This document shows, piece by piece, positions 46,377 to 55,745 of a stretch of DNA of 64,000 bases. The first letter of the stretch is position 1, and the number at the start of each line of letters is the position of its first letter. Source of the DNA: Muribaculaceae bacterium (GTDB lineage: Bacteria; Bacteroidota; Bacteroidia; Bacteroidales; Muribaculaceae); the NCBI GenBank assembly GCA_029058745.1, contig JAIDXM010000103.1, positions 27,091-91,090 of the forward strand. The letters run 5' to 3'. Position numbers and translations under genes: made by a program. A model generated the notes under the pieces. That model had not been told where the DNA came from and searched no databases. It worked only from the letters and a program-made list of their open reading frames with translations.

Positions 46377-46961
46377 ATGGCAAAATTTGAAACCCTCATC
46401 CCGTTCATCTTCCACTTCGCGGCAGGGCTACATGGCGACGACCTGTGTCTTCCCATCCATCTACAGTTTGAGAAAGCACGGAAATCCGGATGGAGCGATG
46501 ACCCCGACGATCCGGGCGGAGCCACCATGATAGACGTTACGATAGCCGCCTACACCACCTACAGGAAAAAGAGAGGCCTCCCCCCTCCATCACCGGAACA
46601 ACTCCGCGACATTACTCTCGGCGAATGGATAGAAATCCTGAAAACCATGTACTGGGACAAATGGCAGGCCGACAGCATAATCAATCAGGGAATCGCGAAT
46701 ATGCTCGTTGACTGGGTTTGGGCATCAGGGACAGGCACCATACGCAAGGCACAGGCTGTGATCGGAGTGAAAGCAGACGGCATCGCAGGACCTGTCACAA
46801 TAGCCGCCATCAACAATAGCGACACCACTGCCCTTTTCTCTCGGCTATACGCAGCACGGAAGTCACACTACCTGAATTGTCGCGGAGCATGGAAATATCT
46901 CAACGGATGGCTACGCCGTCTCAACGCCATACGTCCGGACGGTTCATTCTCGCTTCCCTGA
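46377..46961 (+). CDS. GH108-like muramidase with peptidoglycan-binding domain, possibly inactive
   Basis: A 194-residue protein from the ATG at 46377 (MAKFETLIPFIF); the longer frame has no support. Landmarks are SDDPDDPGGATMIDVT and the PG_binding_3-like end (AVIGVKADGIAGPVTIAAIN). GH108 enzymes cut peptidoglycan glycan strands, using a Glu in a 'WEGG'-like sequence close to the N-terminus. Here the aligned sequence is FHFAAGL, with Ala in place of that Glu, so activity is doubtful. There is no signal peptide, as in phage endolysins, but no phage genes are nearby. It has its own terminator at 47007. Confidence 0.75.
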   Translation: MAKFETLIPFIFHFAAGLHGDDLCLPIHLQFEKARKSGWSDDPDDPGGATMIDVTIAAYTTYRKKRGLPPPSPEQLRDITLGEWIEILKTMYWDKWQADSIINQGIANMLVDWVWASGTGTIRKAQAVIGVKADGIAGPVTIAAINNSDTTALFSRLYAARKSHYLNCRGAWKYLNGWLRRLNAIRPDGSFSLP

Positions 46962-47006
46962 CATTCTGAAAAACCGGCATCAGAACTCAACCATACACCT
47001 GACACG

Positions 47007-47040
47007 AACTCCGTCTCTCTTGACGGAGTTTATTTTTTTC
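47007..47040 (+). terminator. Rho-independent terminator after the GH108-like gene
   Basis: A 9-bp stem (47007-47015 and 47022-47030) with a 6-nt loop, followed by TATTTTTTT. This is a classic intrinsic terminator. It partly overlaps the promoter of the next gene. Confidence 0.85.
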
Positions 47041-47050
47041 ATTATTTTTG
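47020..47050 (+). promoter_or_regulatory. Promoter of the GH106 gene, overlapping a terminator
   Basis: TTG at 47020-47022 and an exact TATTTTTG at 47043-47050 are spaced by 20 bp. The -33 part lies in the right arm and loop of the upstream terminator. The leader to the ATG at 47102 is about 45 nt. Confidence 0.6.
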
Positions 47051-47101
47051 CGTATGATTTCACGAAAATTCACATTCTACAGCAAACAGAAAGCTGACAT
47101 C

Positions 47102-49510
47102 ATGAGAAAAATAGGGACAACTTTGTCGTGTGCGTTTATATCAGTCGGCATAAGCGCCCACGCTGATGTGGCGCTCGAAGATGTATTCCTCAATCCGGAT
47201 GTAAACTATCGTCCATTGATTATCTGGCAATGGATGGATGGACTCGTCACAAAAGAGGGAATCACCCGCGACCTGGAGGCGTTCAAAGAAGCAGGACTGG
47301 CCGGAGTCCAGAACTTTCAGATTGGAGGCCCCGGACAGATACAAATCGGGAATCCCGACAACGCAATAGGGAGCGAGAACTGGAAACATCTGCTACGGTG
47401 GACTCTCGACGAGTGCCGGAGACTTGGACTTACATTCGGCACCCACAACTGTCCGGGATGGTCGTCGAGCGCATATCCCTCAGTATTGCCGGAGCATTCC
47501 ATGCAGAAGCTGGTATATTCCGAGACCTCTGTCAACGGCAAAGACCGTAAAATTCGTCTGCCCCGTCCTGATGTGGATTCCCTGTGGAACTATTACGAGG
47601 ATGTGGCAGTGTTCGCAATCCCAGCCGATTCCGTGTGCGATTCCTCGGAGATAATAAATCTCACCCGATATTTCAACCCTGACTCCGGATTCCTGAAACT
47701 GCCCCGGAAAATAAACCTCGGAAAATCGAACCATATAATACGTGTAGGACAGACCACCAACGGAAAAACCAATGAGGCGCAGGCTCCTGAGTCGGGACGG
47801 GGTCTGGAATGCGACAAACTAAGCCGTCAGGCCGTCATGGAATTCTGGAAAGGCTATCCGTCGATGGTGCTCGAAGTGGCAGGAGATGATGCGGGAAAAA
47901 CTTTCACATACCTTGAGATTGACAGCTATGAGGCCGGAGGACAAACGTGGAGTCCCGTGTTGCCTGAAGAATTCAGACACCGCATGGGCTACGACATAAC
48001 GCCCTACCTTCCTCACATGACAGGAAGAATAAAGACTATCGACGGAGACGAGAACACCGCGAAATTCCGTAAAGACTGGCAGGAAACAGTGAAACAATGC
48101 GTCGCCGAGAACTATTATGGGTATCTGACGGAACTCGCGGACAAAGCGGGTGTCAAAATGCTGATAGAACCTTATGGCACCGGAGGCCGCAAACCGTTTG
48201 ACATCCTCGATTTCTATAAAATCGAGGCCGCATCCAAGGGCGCTGAAATCGCCACCGAATTCTGGCAAGCCCCCGACTGGGGATGGAGAGACATGGGACG
48301 ACATGAGGAAGCGATGCGGAAACTGCAACGTCCGTTGCTTATAGCCGAAGCTTTCACATGCTGGCCCCTACGCGCATGGCAAGACAGTCCGGCTACTATA
48401 AAACCACTATGCGACCGCGCCTTCTGCACCGGTGTGAACAGGATGATGCTACATGCCGGAGCCGCCAATCCGTGGCCGAATGTTGAACCCGGAATGTCGT
48501 TTGGCAAATGGGGCACCCATTTCGTGCCTACACAGACATGGTGGAAAGCTGGGGGAGCCAAGGAACTGTTCTCCTATATGGCCCGTTGCCAGGCATTGCT
48601 CCAGCAAGGACTTCCGGCATTGCGACAGCTTCCTCCAATGAAAGTGATGCGCACATACCACCGGACTGATTCCGCCTCCGCCACAGACATCATATTCGTA
48701 TGCAACCCTACCGGAGATGCCGCAGCCGACACACTCAGATTCGAAACAGGCGGACGGGGAGCCGAGATATGGAATCCATACACTCTTGAAATGAACGCGG
48801 CCGGATTTGAACACGAACTTGCACTGAACATAGAACCATATGGGTCAAGATTCATCGTGGTCAGACCGGGAAATAGCGAAAAACCCACACTTACGGAATG
48901 GGAGGCTGTCAACGAAAGTCCAATCGGAGGGGTATGGACGGTTCAGTTCCCGGAAGTAGATACAATTACGACTGACACGCTGTTCTCATGGCCAGAGTCA
49001 ACTGTCAGTGATATAATGTATTTTTCCGGCACCGCACGCTACCACATAAAGGCCAACATCACACAAAGAGAAATGCCAGGCTCCGGCAACAAGGCAATCC
49101 TCTCCCTCGGCAAAGTCTGCGATATGGCAAAGGTGTCGGTCAACGGTGTCGAGGCCCCTATCCTCTGGAAATCGCCATACGAATGTGATGTGACAAATCT
49201 AATCAAGGAAGGTGGAAATGACATAGTCGTTGAAGTCACCAATCTATGGCCAAACAGAATGATTGGCGACGAGCAGGAACCCGATGACCTTGAATGGAGC
49301 GAACCGGAAATCTACACCTACGGCAAGTATCCGGAAGAGGCGGGACGCTATCTGACGAGTAATCCGGAATGGCTCGTCAACGGGAACCCGCGTCCCTCTT
49401 CAGGAAGGAAAACCGTAGGTTGCTTCAAATTCTTCAAGAAAGATTCTCCACTGCTCCCATCCGGCCTTATCGGACCGGTAAAGCTCGTGACACTATCTCC
49501 TGTAAAATGA
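47102..49510 (+). CDS. GH106 alpha-L-rhamnosidase
   Basis: An 802-residue secreted enzyme from the ATG at 47102 (MRKIGTTLSCAFISVGISAHA signal). The GH106 barrel start is clear: NPDVNYRPLIIWQWMDG, GLAGVQNFQIGGPGQI and LTFGTHNCPGWSSS. Further landmarks are MLIEPYGTGGRKPFDI, IAEAFTCWPL and MMLHAGAANPWPN. A C-terminal galactose-binding-like sandwich (KVSVNGVEAPILWKSPYECDV, VTNLWPNRMIGDE) completes it. GH106 enzymes remove terminal rhamnose from pectins such as rhamnogalacturonan. It is transcribed alone, between the GH108-like gene and a convergent alanine dehydrogenase gene, while another GH106 gene is in the uxa operon 9 kb downstream. A 12-bp hairpin follows the stop. Confidence 0.9.
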   Translation: MRKIGTTLSCAFISVGISAHADVALEDVFLNPDVNYRPLIIWQWMDGLVTKEGITRDLEAFKEAGLAGVQNFQIGGPGQIQIGNPDNAIGSENWKHLLRWTLDECRRLGLTFGTHNCPGWSSSAYPSVLPEHSMQKLVYSETSVNGKDRKIRLPRPDVDSLWNYYEDVAVFAIPADSVCDSSEIINLTRYFNPDSGFLKLPRKINLGKSNHIIRVGQTTNGKTNEAQAPESGRGLECDKLSRQAVMEFWKGYPSMVLEVAGDDAGKTFTYLEIDSYEAGGQTWSPVLPEEFRHRMGYDITPYLPHMTGRIKTIDGDENTAKFRKDWQETVKQCVAENYYGYLTELADKAGVKMLIEPYGTGGRKPFDILDFYKIEAASKGAEIATEFWQAPDWGWRDMGRHEEAMRKLQRPLLIAEAFTCWPLRAWQDSPATIKPLCDRAFCTGVNRMMLHAGAANPWPNVEPGMSFGKWGTHFVPTQTWWKAGGAKELFSYMARCQALLQQGLPALRQLPPMKVMRTYHRTDSASATDIIFVCNPTGDAAADTLRFETGGRGAEIWNPYTLEMNAAGFEHELALNIEPYGSRFIVVRPGNSEKPTLTEWEAVNESPIGGVWTVQFPEVDTITTDTLFSWPESTVSDIMYFSGTARYHIKANITQREMPGSGNKAILSLGKVCDMAKVSVNGVEAPILWKSPYECDVTNLIKEGGNDIVVEVTNLWPNRMIGDEQEPDDLEWSEPEIYTYGKYPEEAGRYLTSNPEWLVNGNPRPSSGRKTVGCFKFFKKDSPLLPSGLIGPVKLVTLSPVK

Positions 49511-49534
49511 CGCCTTAGGATATAATCAAAAACA

Positions 49535-49563
49535 GTGCCGGGGTCCTTCGCGGACACCGGCAC
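49535..49563. terminator. Hairpin after the GH106 gene
   Basis: A 12-bp stem with one G-T pair (49535-49546 and 49552-49563) around a TTCGC loop. No long T-run follows, so it is a moderate terminator candidate serving convergent genes. Confidence 0.5.
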
Positions 49564-49755
49564 CTTGATAATCATAATGTAGGTATTATTTCTTGAAAAA
49601 AGTATTCTATATTTTGTATTGTCATTCCCGGTCCGGCATTTACAGGCAATGCGATTCCATCAAATGTAATCCGAATGCCGGAGGCACATCCCTCCATATT
49701 CAAATTTGAACAATACTCCTTGTGTTAAGGGATAGCGCTCACGGTGACAAATCCG

Positions 49756-50862
49756 TTAAAGTCCCAACGGCTCATATGGGAGCCCGAACGCTTCAGACAC
49801 AGCCTTGTAAACAATCTTGCCGTCAACGATATTGACACCCTCTGCAAGACCCTTGTCTCTGCGGCAAGCCTCCTTCCAACCAAGGTCGGCGAGACGCAAC
49901 GCATAAGGGAGCGTAGCGTTTGTGAGAGCCATCGTGGAAGTGAACGGCACAGCCCCCGGAATGTTGGCAACCGCGTAATGCACAATACCATCCACCTCAT
50001 ATACCGGGGCACTGTGGGTGGTGGCATGGGATGTCTCGAAACATCCGCCTTGGTCGATAGCCACATCCACCATTACCGAGCCTTTCCTCAACAGCGACAG
50101 CATCTCGGCAGTGACAAGATGCGGAGCCTTGGCTCCGGGAATAAGCACAGAACCAATCACGAGGTCGGTGGTCGGCAACTCCTGTTCAATATTATGACGT
50201 GAGCTGAAAAGCGTCTTCACATTCTTCGGCATAGTGTCGGCACAATGTCGCAACACCGGCAACGAAATATCGCAAATCGTGACATCGGCACCAAGCCCGG
50301 CAGCCATCAAGGCGGCATTACGCCCCACCACACCAGCTCCAAGCACAAGCACCTTAGCGGGCTTCACTCCGGGGACACCTCCAAGAAGGACTCCCCTACC
50401 GCCTTGCGGCTTTTCGAGGAAACGTGCGCCTTCCTGCACAGACATCCTACCGGCCACCTCACTCATAGGAATCAGCAACGGCAAAGCACCCCCTCGGTCA
50501 GTGACCGTCTCGTATGCCACACATACGGCCCCACTTTTCATCATGGCCTCCGTGAGAGCCAAATCACATGCGAAATGGAAATAGGTGAACACCACCTGAT
50601 TCTTCCGGACAAGGGGATATTCCGGTTCAATCGGTTCCTTAACCTTTATTATCATATCGGCTATGGCATACACTTCAGATATTGATGGAAGTATATTTGC
50701 GCCTGCAGCCTCATACTCCGAATCCAAGAACCCACTGCCTTCTCCGGCTGTGTGTTGCACATAGACAGTGTGCCCATGGTTTACAAGTTCCTTAACTCCG
50801 GCAGGCGTAGCCCCGACCCGGTTCTCATTGTTCTTGATTTCCTTTGGAATGCCTATTATCAT
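49756..50862 (-). CDS. ald: Alanine dehydrogenase
   Basis: A 368-residue cytosolic enzyme that interconverts L-alanine with pyruvate and ammonia using NAD. The start MIIGIPKEIKNNENRVGATP is diagnostic. The pyruvate-binding Lys75 (IIKVKEPI) and catalytic His96 (FTYFHFACD) stand at their classical positions. The Rossmann motif is VLVLGAGVVGRNAALMA. Length is as usual. It is a single gene between convergent GH106 and divergent uxaC, separated from the latter by nearly 500 bp. Confidence 0.96.
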   Translation of the reverse strand: MIIGIPKEIKNNENRVGATPAGVKELVNHGHTVYVQHTAGEGSGFLDSEYEAAGANILPSISEVYAIADMIIKVKEPIEPEYPLVRKNQVVFTYFHFACDLALTEAMMKSGAVCVAYETVTDRGGALPLLIPMSEVAGRMSVQEGARFLEKPQGGRGVLLGGVPGVKPAKVLVLGAGVVGRNAALMAAGLGADVTICDISLPVLRHCADTMPKNVKTLFSSRHNIEQELPTTDLVIGSVLIPGAKAPHLVTAEMLSLLRKGSVMVDVAIDQGGCFETSHATTHSAPVYEVDGIVHYAVANIPGAVPFTSTMALTNATLPYALRLADLGWKEACRRDKGLAEGVNIVDGKIVYKAVSEAFGLPYEPLGL

Positions 50863-51357
50863 GACAACATGGTTTTAAGGTTGATAATTCCAGTTAACGG
50901 CAAAATCATGCCGTTTTCTTGAAGCTGACAGATTCTCAAACATTCCCCTGACAGGGAGTGTCCCCCTTTCAACTTCGCCGCTAAGTTAAATAATTTTATT
51001 TATTTTTTAACAACTTTTTCCTAAAAAAATAAAAAAACATGTTCAACAACATGTCCTCAGCCACCAAGGCTCATTCATTGATGAACATTACCGACGAAAG
51101 GGATTCTCGCCTGCAAAGGATATGCAAGCACAGCTTGTTTTATGGCATTTACTCCGGTCAGTGCAAGCTCTATATTTCAAGAATCGTTCTTTTTCTGTCA
51201 GTATGCATCGTTGAAATGTCACAGATTGGGATTTCAAGAATATTATTTTTATCTTTGTAGGTGGAAAACTCATGGTGTCTGAGAATGTGGCACAAGACTC
51301 GCCATATCAGCGCCTATTCCAAAATAACCAACACCAACAAAATCCATATATTCGAAC
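50863..51357 (+). promoter_or_regulatory. Divergent region ald/uxaC with uxaC promoter and a palindrome
   Basis: No gene is convincing. It holds a small hairpin (50896-50902 and 50909-50915), a palindrome ACATGTT-N4-AACATGT (51037-51054), and the uxa operon promoter: TTG at 51226-51228, 21 bp, and an exact TATCTTTG at 51250-51257. The transcript leader is then about 95 nt. The palindrome lies 170 bp upstream of the promoter and could be an operator or belong to ald. Confidence 0.6.
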
Positions 51358-52770
51358 ATGAAACCATTTAATGACGAGAACTTTCTCCTCCAGACCCCTA
51401 CCGCACAACGTCTTTACCATGAGTATGCGGAAAACCAGCCTATCATAGACTATCATTGCCACCTCATTCCGGAATACGTGGCATCCGACCATAAATTCGA
51501 GAACCTTTCCCAAATATGGCTTGAAGGCGACCATTACAAATGGCGTGCCATGCGCACCAACGGTGTTGACGAGGCATTCATCACCGGGAAAGAGACTTCT
51601 GACTGGGAAAAGTTTGAGAAATGGGCTGAGACGGTGCCTTATTGCATGAGAAACCCTCTCTACCATTGGACTCATCTCGAACTCAAGACAGCCTTCGGAG
51701 TCGATAAACTTCTGAATCCAGCATCGGCCAAAGAAATATATGACCATTGTTCCGCGATGCTGCAGACTCCTGAACGAACGGCACGCGGACTTATGCTCCA
51801 TTACAATGTGGAGACTGTGTGCACCACCGACGATCCGGTAGATTCGCTCGAACACCATATCAAAACCAAGGAAGACGGCTTCAAAGTGAAAATGCTACCC
51901 ACCTGGCGTCCTGACAAAGCCATGGCCACGGAAGACCCCGTCGCATTCAAGGCATACCTCGACAAGCTGTCAGAAGTATCGGGCGTTGAAATCAAAAAGT
52001 TCGCAGATGTCATCGAAGCTCTGAAAGTGCGCCACGCATTCTTCGAGGCGGCGGGATGTCGCCTGTCAGACCACGGAATAGAGGAATTCTATGCCGAAGA
52101 CTATACCTCGGCGGAGATTGACGAAATCTTCGACAAAGTGTATGGAGGAACTCCCCTCTCCGATGAGGAGACTGCCAAATTCAAGACAGCCATGCTTGTG
52201 GAGTTTGCAATTATGGACCATGACGCAGGATGGACACAGCAATTCCACTACGGAGCCATACGCAACAATAATTCTCGTATGTATCGGCAACTCGGGCCCG
52301 ACACCGGTTTCGACTCAATCGGAGATTTCACGGTGGCCAAAAAGATGTCGCGCTTCCTCGATATGCTCGCCACTCGCGACAAACTCGGCAAGACAATAAT
52401 ATACAACCTCAACCCTCGCGACAATGAACTCGTGGCAACTATGCTTGGCAATTTCCAGGACGGACGCTATGGAGCCGGGAAAATACAATTCGGCTCAGGA
52501 TGGTGGTTCCTCGACCAGAAAGACGGCATGGAGAAACAGATGACGGCACTGTCCAATCTCGGACTTCTGAGCAGATTCGTGGGTATGCTCACTGACTCCC
52601 GCTCTTTCCTAAGCTACCCGCGCCATGAATATTTCCGACGCACATTATGCAACCTGCTGGGCAACGACATAGAAAACGGTCTTCTCCCTGCTTCCGAGAC
52701 AGACTTCATCGGCAGAGAGTATGTGAGCAAAATCGCTTACGGCAATGCCAAGGAATACTTCAATTTCTAA
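51358..52770 (+). CDS. uxaC: Glucuronate/galacturonate isomerase
   Basis: A 470-residue cytosolic enzyme that converts D-glucuronate to fructuronate and D-galacturonate to tagaturonate. The metal-binding HCH (residues 33-35 in IIDYHCHLIPEY) is in the amidohydrolase-like start typical of UxaC. Further family marks are ETVCTTDDPVDSLEHH, PTWRPDKAM and GSGWWFLDQKDGMEKQM. It is the first gene of the uronate operon, 21 bp ahead of the permease gene. Together with uxaB and uxaA it gives the full route from galacturonate to 2-keto-3-deoxygluconate. The kinase and aldolase that follow are not in this window. Confidence 0.96.
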   Translation: MKPFNDENFLLQTPTAQRLYHEYAENQPIIDYHCHLIPEYVASDHKFENLSQIWLEGDHYKWRAMRTNGVDEAFITGKETSDWEKFEKWAETVPYCMRNPLYHWTHLELKTAFGVDKLLNPASAKEIYDHCSAMLQTPERTARGLMLHYNVETVCTTDDPVDSLEHHIKTKEDGFKVKMLPTWRPDKAMATEDPVAFKAYLDKLSEVSGVEIKKFADVIEALKVRHAFFEAAGCRLSDHGIEEFYAEDYTSAEIDEIFDKVYGGTPLSDEETAKFKTAMLVEFAIMDHDAGWTQQFHYGAIRNNNSRMYRQLGPDTGFDSIGDFTVAKKMSRFLDMLATRDKLGKTIIYNLNPRDNELVATMLGNFQDGRYGAGKIQFGSGWWFLDQKDGMEKQMTALSNLGLLSRFVGMLTDSRSFLSYPRHEYFRRTLCNLLGNDIENGLLPASETDFIGREYVSKIAYGNAKEYFNF

Positions 52771-52791
52771 CCCTAAACAAGACTGCTTCAA

Positions 52792-54288
52792 ATGTCAGCT
52801 CTCAACAATAGACAATCGGCAAAGATGTCTTCTTTCAGATGGGTAATCTGCTCCCTACTCTTCTTTGCCACCACGGTGAATTATATGGACCGCCAGGTGC
52901 TCTCGCTTACCTGGAAAGAATTCATAGCCCCGGAATTTCATTGGACAGACACCGACTACGGCGTCATCACCTCCATATTCTCTATGATATATGCCGTGGC
53001 AAACCTCTTCGCAGGCAGATTCATCGACTGGATGGGTTCGAAAAAAGGATACCTCTGGACAATCTTCATATGGTCGGCCGGTGCATGTCTGCATGCTCTT
53101 TGCGGATGGGCCACAGAACACACCCTGGGGCTGAGTGACGCCGCAGAACTCGTAGGCGCCACCGGCGCTCTCGCATCAACCATAGCCATAACTTCTGTGT
53201 ATTACTTCATCGCCGCACGTGTGATTCTCGGAATCGGTGAGGCCGGAAACTTCCCGGCGGCCATCAAGGTGACGGCAGAATATTTCCCAAAGAAAGACCG
53301 CGCGTTCGCCACTTCGATATTCAACGCAGGAGCAACCGTAGGGGCGCTTCTCGCACCGGTCAGCATTCCGGCTCTCGCCGCCTACTTCCAGAAAGCGGGC
53401 GTGGGGAACGGTTGGGAAATGGCATTCCTCATCATCGGCGGACTCGGTTTCATCTGGATGGGATTCTGGATGTGGCTCTACCGGAAACCGGAGAGCAATC
53501 CATTCGTCAATAAGGCAGAACTGGAATATATCGAGCAGGACAACGTAACCAACGACGAGACACCTGCAGAAAAAGCCACCACCGAGGATGCTCGCAAGAA
53601 TGAGATTCCATTCCTCAAATGTTTCAAATATCGCCAGACATGGGCCATCTTCTTCGGACGGTTCCTAACTGACGGCGTATGGTGGTTCTTCCTGTTCTGG
53701 ACCCCGGCCTACATCTCTGACATCCTGAAACTCCCCACAACCTCCGGCACTGCACAGATGCTGATAGTGGTGCTTTATCTGCTGACTCTGCTCTCCATCT
53801 ACGGAGGCAAACTGCCTACCATAATCATGGAAAAGACAGGGCTGAACCCTTACGCGGCCAGAATGAGAGCTATGTTCATATTCGCACTGTTTCCGCTTCT
53901 GACCATAGGAGCGCAGCCTTTAGGCAGCATCTCCGTATGGTGGCCCGTGATTCTTATCGGCATAGCGGGAGCCGCCCATCAATCCTGGTCGGCCAACATT
54001 TACTCAGTAGTGGGCGACATGTTCCCCAAAAGCACTATCGCCACGATTGTCGGTATCGGCGGTCTCGCCAGCGGTCTCGGCTCATTTCTCGTCAACCTGT
54101 TCGCAGGAATGCTGTTCGACTATGCCGCGCTCACGAATATGAGCTTCCTGGGATTCACCGGGAAACCCGCCGGATATTTCATCGTGTTCTGCTATTGCGG
54201 AATAGCATATCTTGCGGGATGGTGTGTCATGAAACTTCTCGTGCCCAAGTATAAAATTATTGAACCCGCTAATCAAGAGATGAGATGA
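52792..54288 (+). CDS. MFS hexuronate permease (ExuT-like)
   Basis: A 498-residue inner-membrane carrier of the anion:cation symporter group, with about 12 helices. The first helix region WVICSLLFFATTVNYMDRQVLSL with the NYMDRQ sequence is typical of ExuT/GudP-like carriers, and RVILGIGEAGNFPAAIKVTAEYFP is the family signature. A long central loop (residues about 245-275) is charged. Its place between uxaC and uxaB makes galacturonate or glucuronate the likely substrate. The stop overlaps the uxaB ATG by ATGA (54285-54288), so the two are translationally coupled. Confidence 0.88.
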   Translation: MSALNNRQSAKMSSFRWVICSLLFFATTVNYMDRQVLSLTWKEFIAPEFHWTDTDYGVITSIFSMIYAVANLFAGRFIDWMGSKKGYLWTIFIWSAGACLHALCGWATEHTLGLSDAAELVGATGALASTIAITSVYYFIAARVILGIGEAGNFPAAIKVTAEYFPKKDRAFATSIFNAGATVGALLAPVSIPALAAYFQKAGVGNGWEMAFLIIGGLGFIWMGFWMWLYRKPESNPFVNKAELEYIEQDNVTNDETPAEKATTEDARKNEIPFLKCFKYRQTWAIFFGRFLTDGVWWFFLFWTPAYISDILKLPTTSGTAQMLIVVLYLLTLLSIYGGKLPTIIMEKTGLNPYAARMRAMFIFALFPLLTIGAQPLGSISVWWPVILIGIAGAAHQSWSANIYSVVGDMFPKSTIATIVGIGGLASGLGSFLVNLFAGMLFDYAALTNMSFLGFTGKPAGYFIVFCYCGIAYLAGWCVMKLLVPKYKIIEPANQEMR

Positions 54289-55745
54289 TCAAGAAGCTTG
54301 ACAATTCTACAGTGTCCCGAAAGAAAAGGCCAATAAGGCTTCTGCAATTCGGGGAAGGAAACTTTCTCAGGGCTTTTGCCGACTGGCAGATTGACATCGC
54401 CAACGAGCAAGGGGTCGCCAATATAGGCATTGCAATCGTGAAGCCGCGTTCCGGGAAAAGCGCGGTAATCGACATCCTAAACAGACAGGACGGCCTCTAT
54501 CACGTGTGTCTCGAAGGAATCGAAAACGGGAAACCGAAGAAAGAGAGCCGCCTGGTAACGGCAGTCGAGAAGGCTTTCACACCCGACGACCGAGACGCTT
54601 TCGAAGAGGTAATACTGTCTCCGGAACTCCGTTTTGTGATTTCGAACACCACCGAGGCCGGAATACGCTATGAGGATGACGACATAATGTCGGATATTCC
54701 CTCCACCTTCCCCGGAAAAGTGGCCGCCCTTCTCTGGAAACGCTTCCGGCATTTCAATGGCGACCCATCGAAAGGTCTGTTTTTCATCTGTTGCGAACTG
54801 ATTGAAGACAATGGCACAAAGCTCAAGGAATACGTCATCAGACACGCCTCAGAAGCCGGTCTTGGCGATGAATTCATATCATGGATTCAGTCGTCAAATA
54901 TCTTCGTAGATACTCTGGTTGACCGCATCGTTTCCGGCTCGCCCGACAATCCTGACGAAGCGAGGGAAGAACTTGGATACGACGACAAAGCCATTGTGAA
55001 GGGGGAGCTATATCACCTATGGGCCATAGGCGGTGACGGAGCCGAAAAGCTGAAGGAAGAACTACCTCTCGACAAAGCAGGCCTTCACGTGCTGTATATG
55101 CCTTCCATAAAGGAATTCCGCGACAAGAAGGTGCGCATCCTCAACGGCTCTCACACCGGAATGGTGGCCATGGCGCTACTCTACGGATGTGAAACCGTGA
55201 TGGACGCATTCAACAACCCTGACATCAACACATTTGTCAACAACATGGTGGAGACTGAAGTGTTGCCCATGATTGACGGAGACAGGGATGAACTGCGGCA
55301 GTTCGCCTCCGGCATCCTGGAACGCTTCTACAATCCCTATATACGTCATATGCTGGAATCAATCTCCCTTAATTCCCTTTCAAAATGGGAAGCCAGGAAT
55401 TTTGATACAGTAAAAGACAACTGGCAGAAGGCCCATAGGTATGCCGACCATGAGCTGTTCACCTTTGCGTCCCTTATGGCTCTCTACGCTCCTGAATCCG
55501 GCTTCACGCCACACGACAATGCCAGACATGTGGATTACATACATAGCCATTGGAATGATGATGACATTGAAGCCACCATCAGGTCAATAGTCAGCGATAG
55601 CGGGATTTTCCTTCAGGATTTCGAATCGTCCGTACCCGGTTTCTCCAAGAAAGTGGCTGGGTATGCTACGGAAATCCGCGAAGGGGGTATCGCGAAAGCC
55701 TTGAAAAGTTTCTTAAGCCAACACTGTCCTGAACATTCAAAATGA
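54285..55745 (+). CDS. uxaB: Tagaturonate reductase (altronate oxidoreductase)
   Basis: A 486-residue NAD-dependent enzyme of the mannitol dehydrogenase family. LLQFGEGNFLRAFADWQIDI is the UxaB type of N-terminal dinucleotide fold, and VRILNGSHTGMVAMALLYG lies at the start of the C-terminal domain. It reduces tagaturonate to altronate in the cytosol. Fructuronate reductase (UxuB) is the main alternative, but the GEGNFLRAF start and the neighbouring uxaA support UxaB. ATGA overlaps exist at both ends (54285-54288 and 55742-55745). Confidence 0.93.
   Translation: MIKKLDNSTVSRKKRPIRLLQFGEGNFLRAFADWQIDIANEQGVANIGIAIVKPRSGKSAVIDILNRQDGLYHVCLEGIENGKPKKESRLVTAVEKAFTPDDRDAFEEVILSPELRFVISNTTEAGIRYEDDDIMSDIPSTFPGKVAALLWKRFRHFNGDPSKGLFFICCELIEDNGTKLKEYVIRHASEAGLGDEFISWIQSSNIFVDTLVDRIVSGSPDNPDEAREELGYDDKAIVKGELYHLWAIGGDGAEKLKEELPLDKAGLHVLYMPSIKEFRDKKVRILNGSHTGMVAMALLYGCETVMDAFNNPDINTFVNNMVETEVLPMIDGDRDELRQFASGILERFYNPYIRHMLESISLNSLSKWEARNFDTVKDNWQKAHRYADHELFTFASLMALYAPESGFTPHDNARHVDYIHSHWNDDDIEATIRSIVSDSGIFLQDFESSVPGFSKKVAGYATEIREGGIAKALKSFLSQHCPEHSK

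Noticed and set aside
46377..46961. Prophage lysis module
   Set aside because: Only one endolysin-like gene is present; no holin, capsid, tail or integrase genes flank it.
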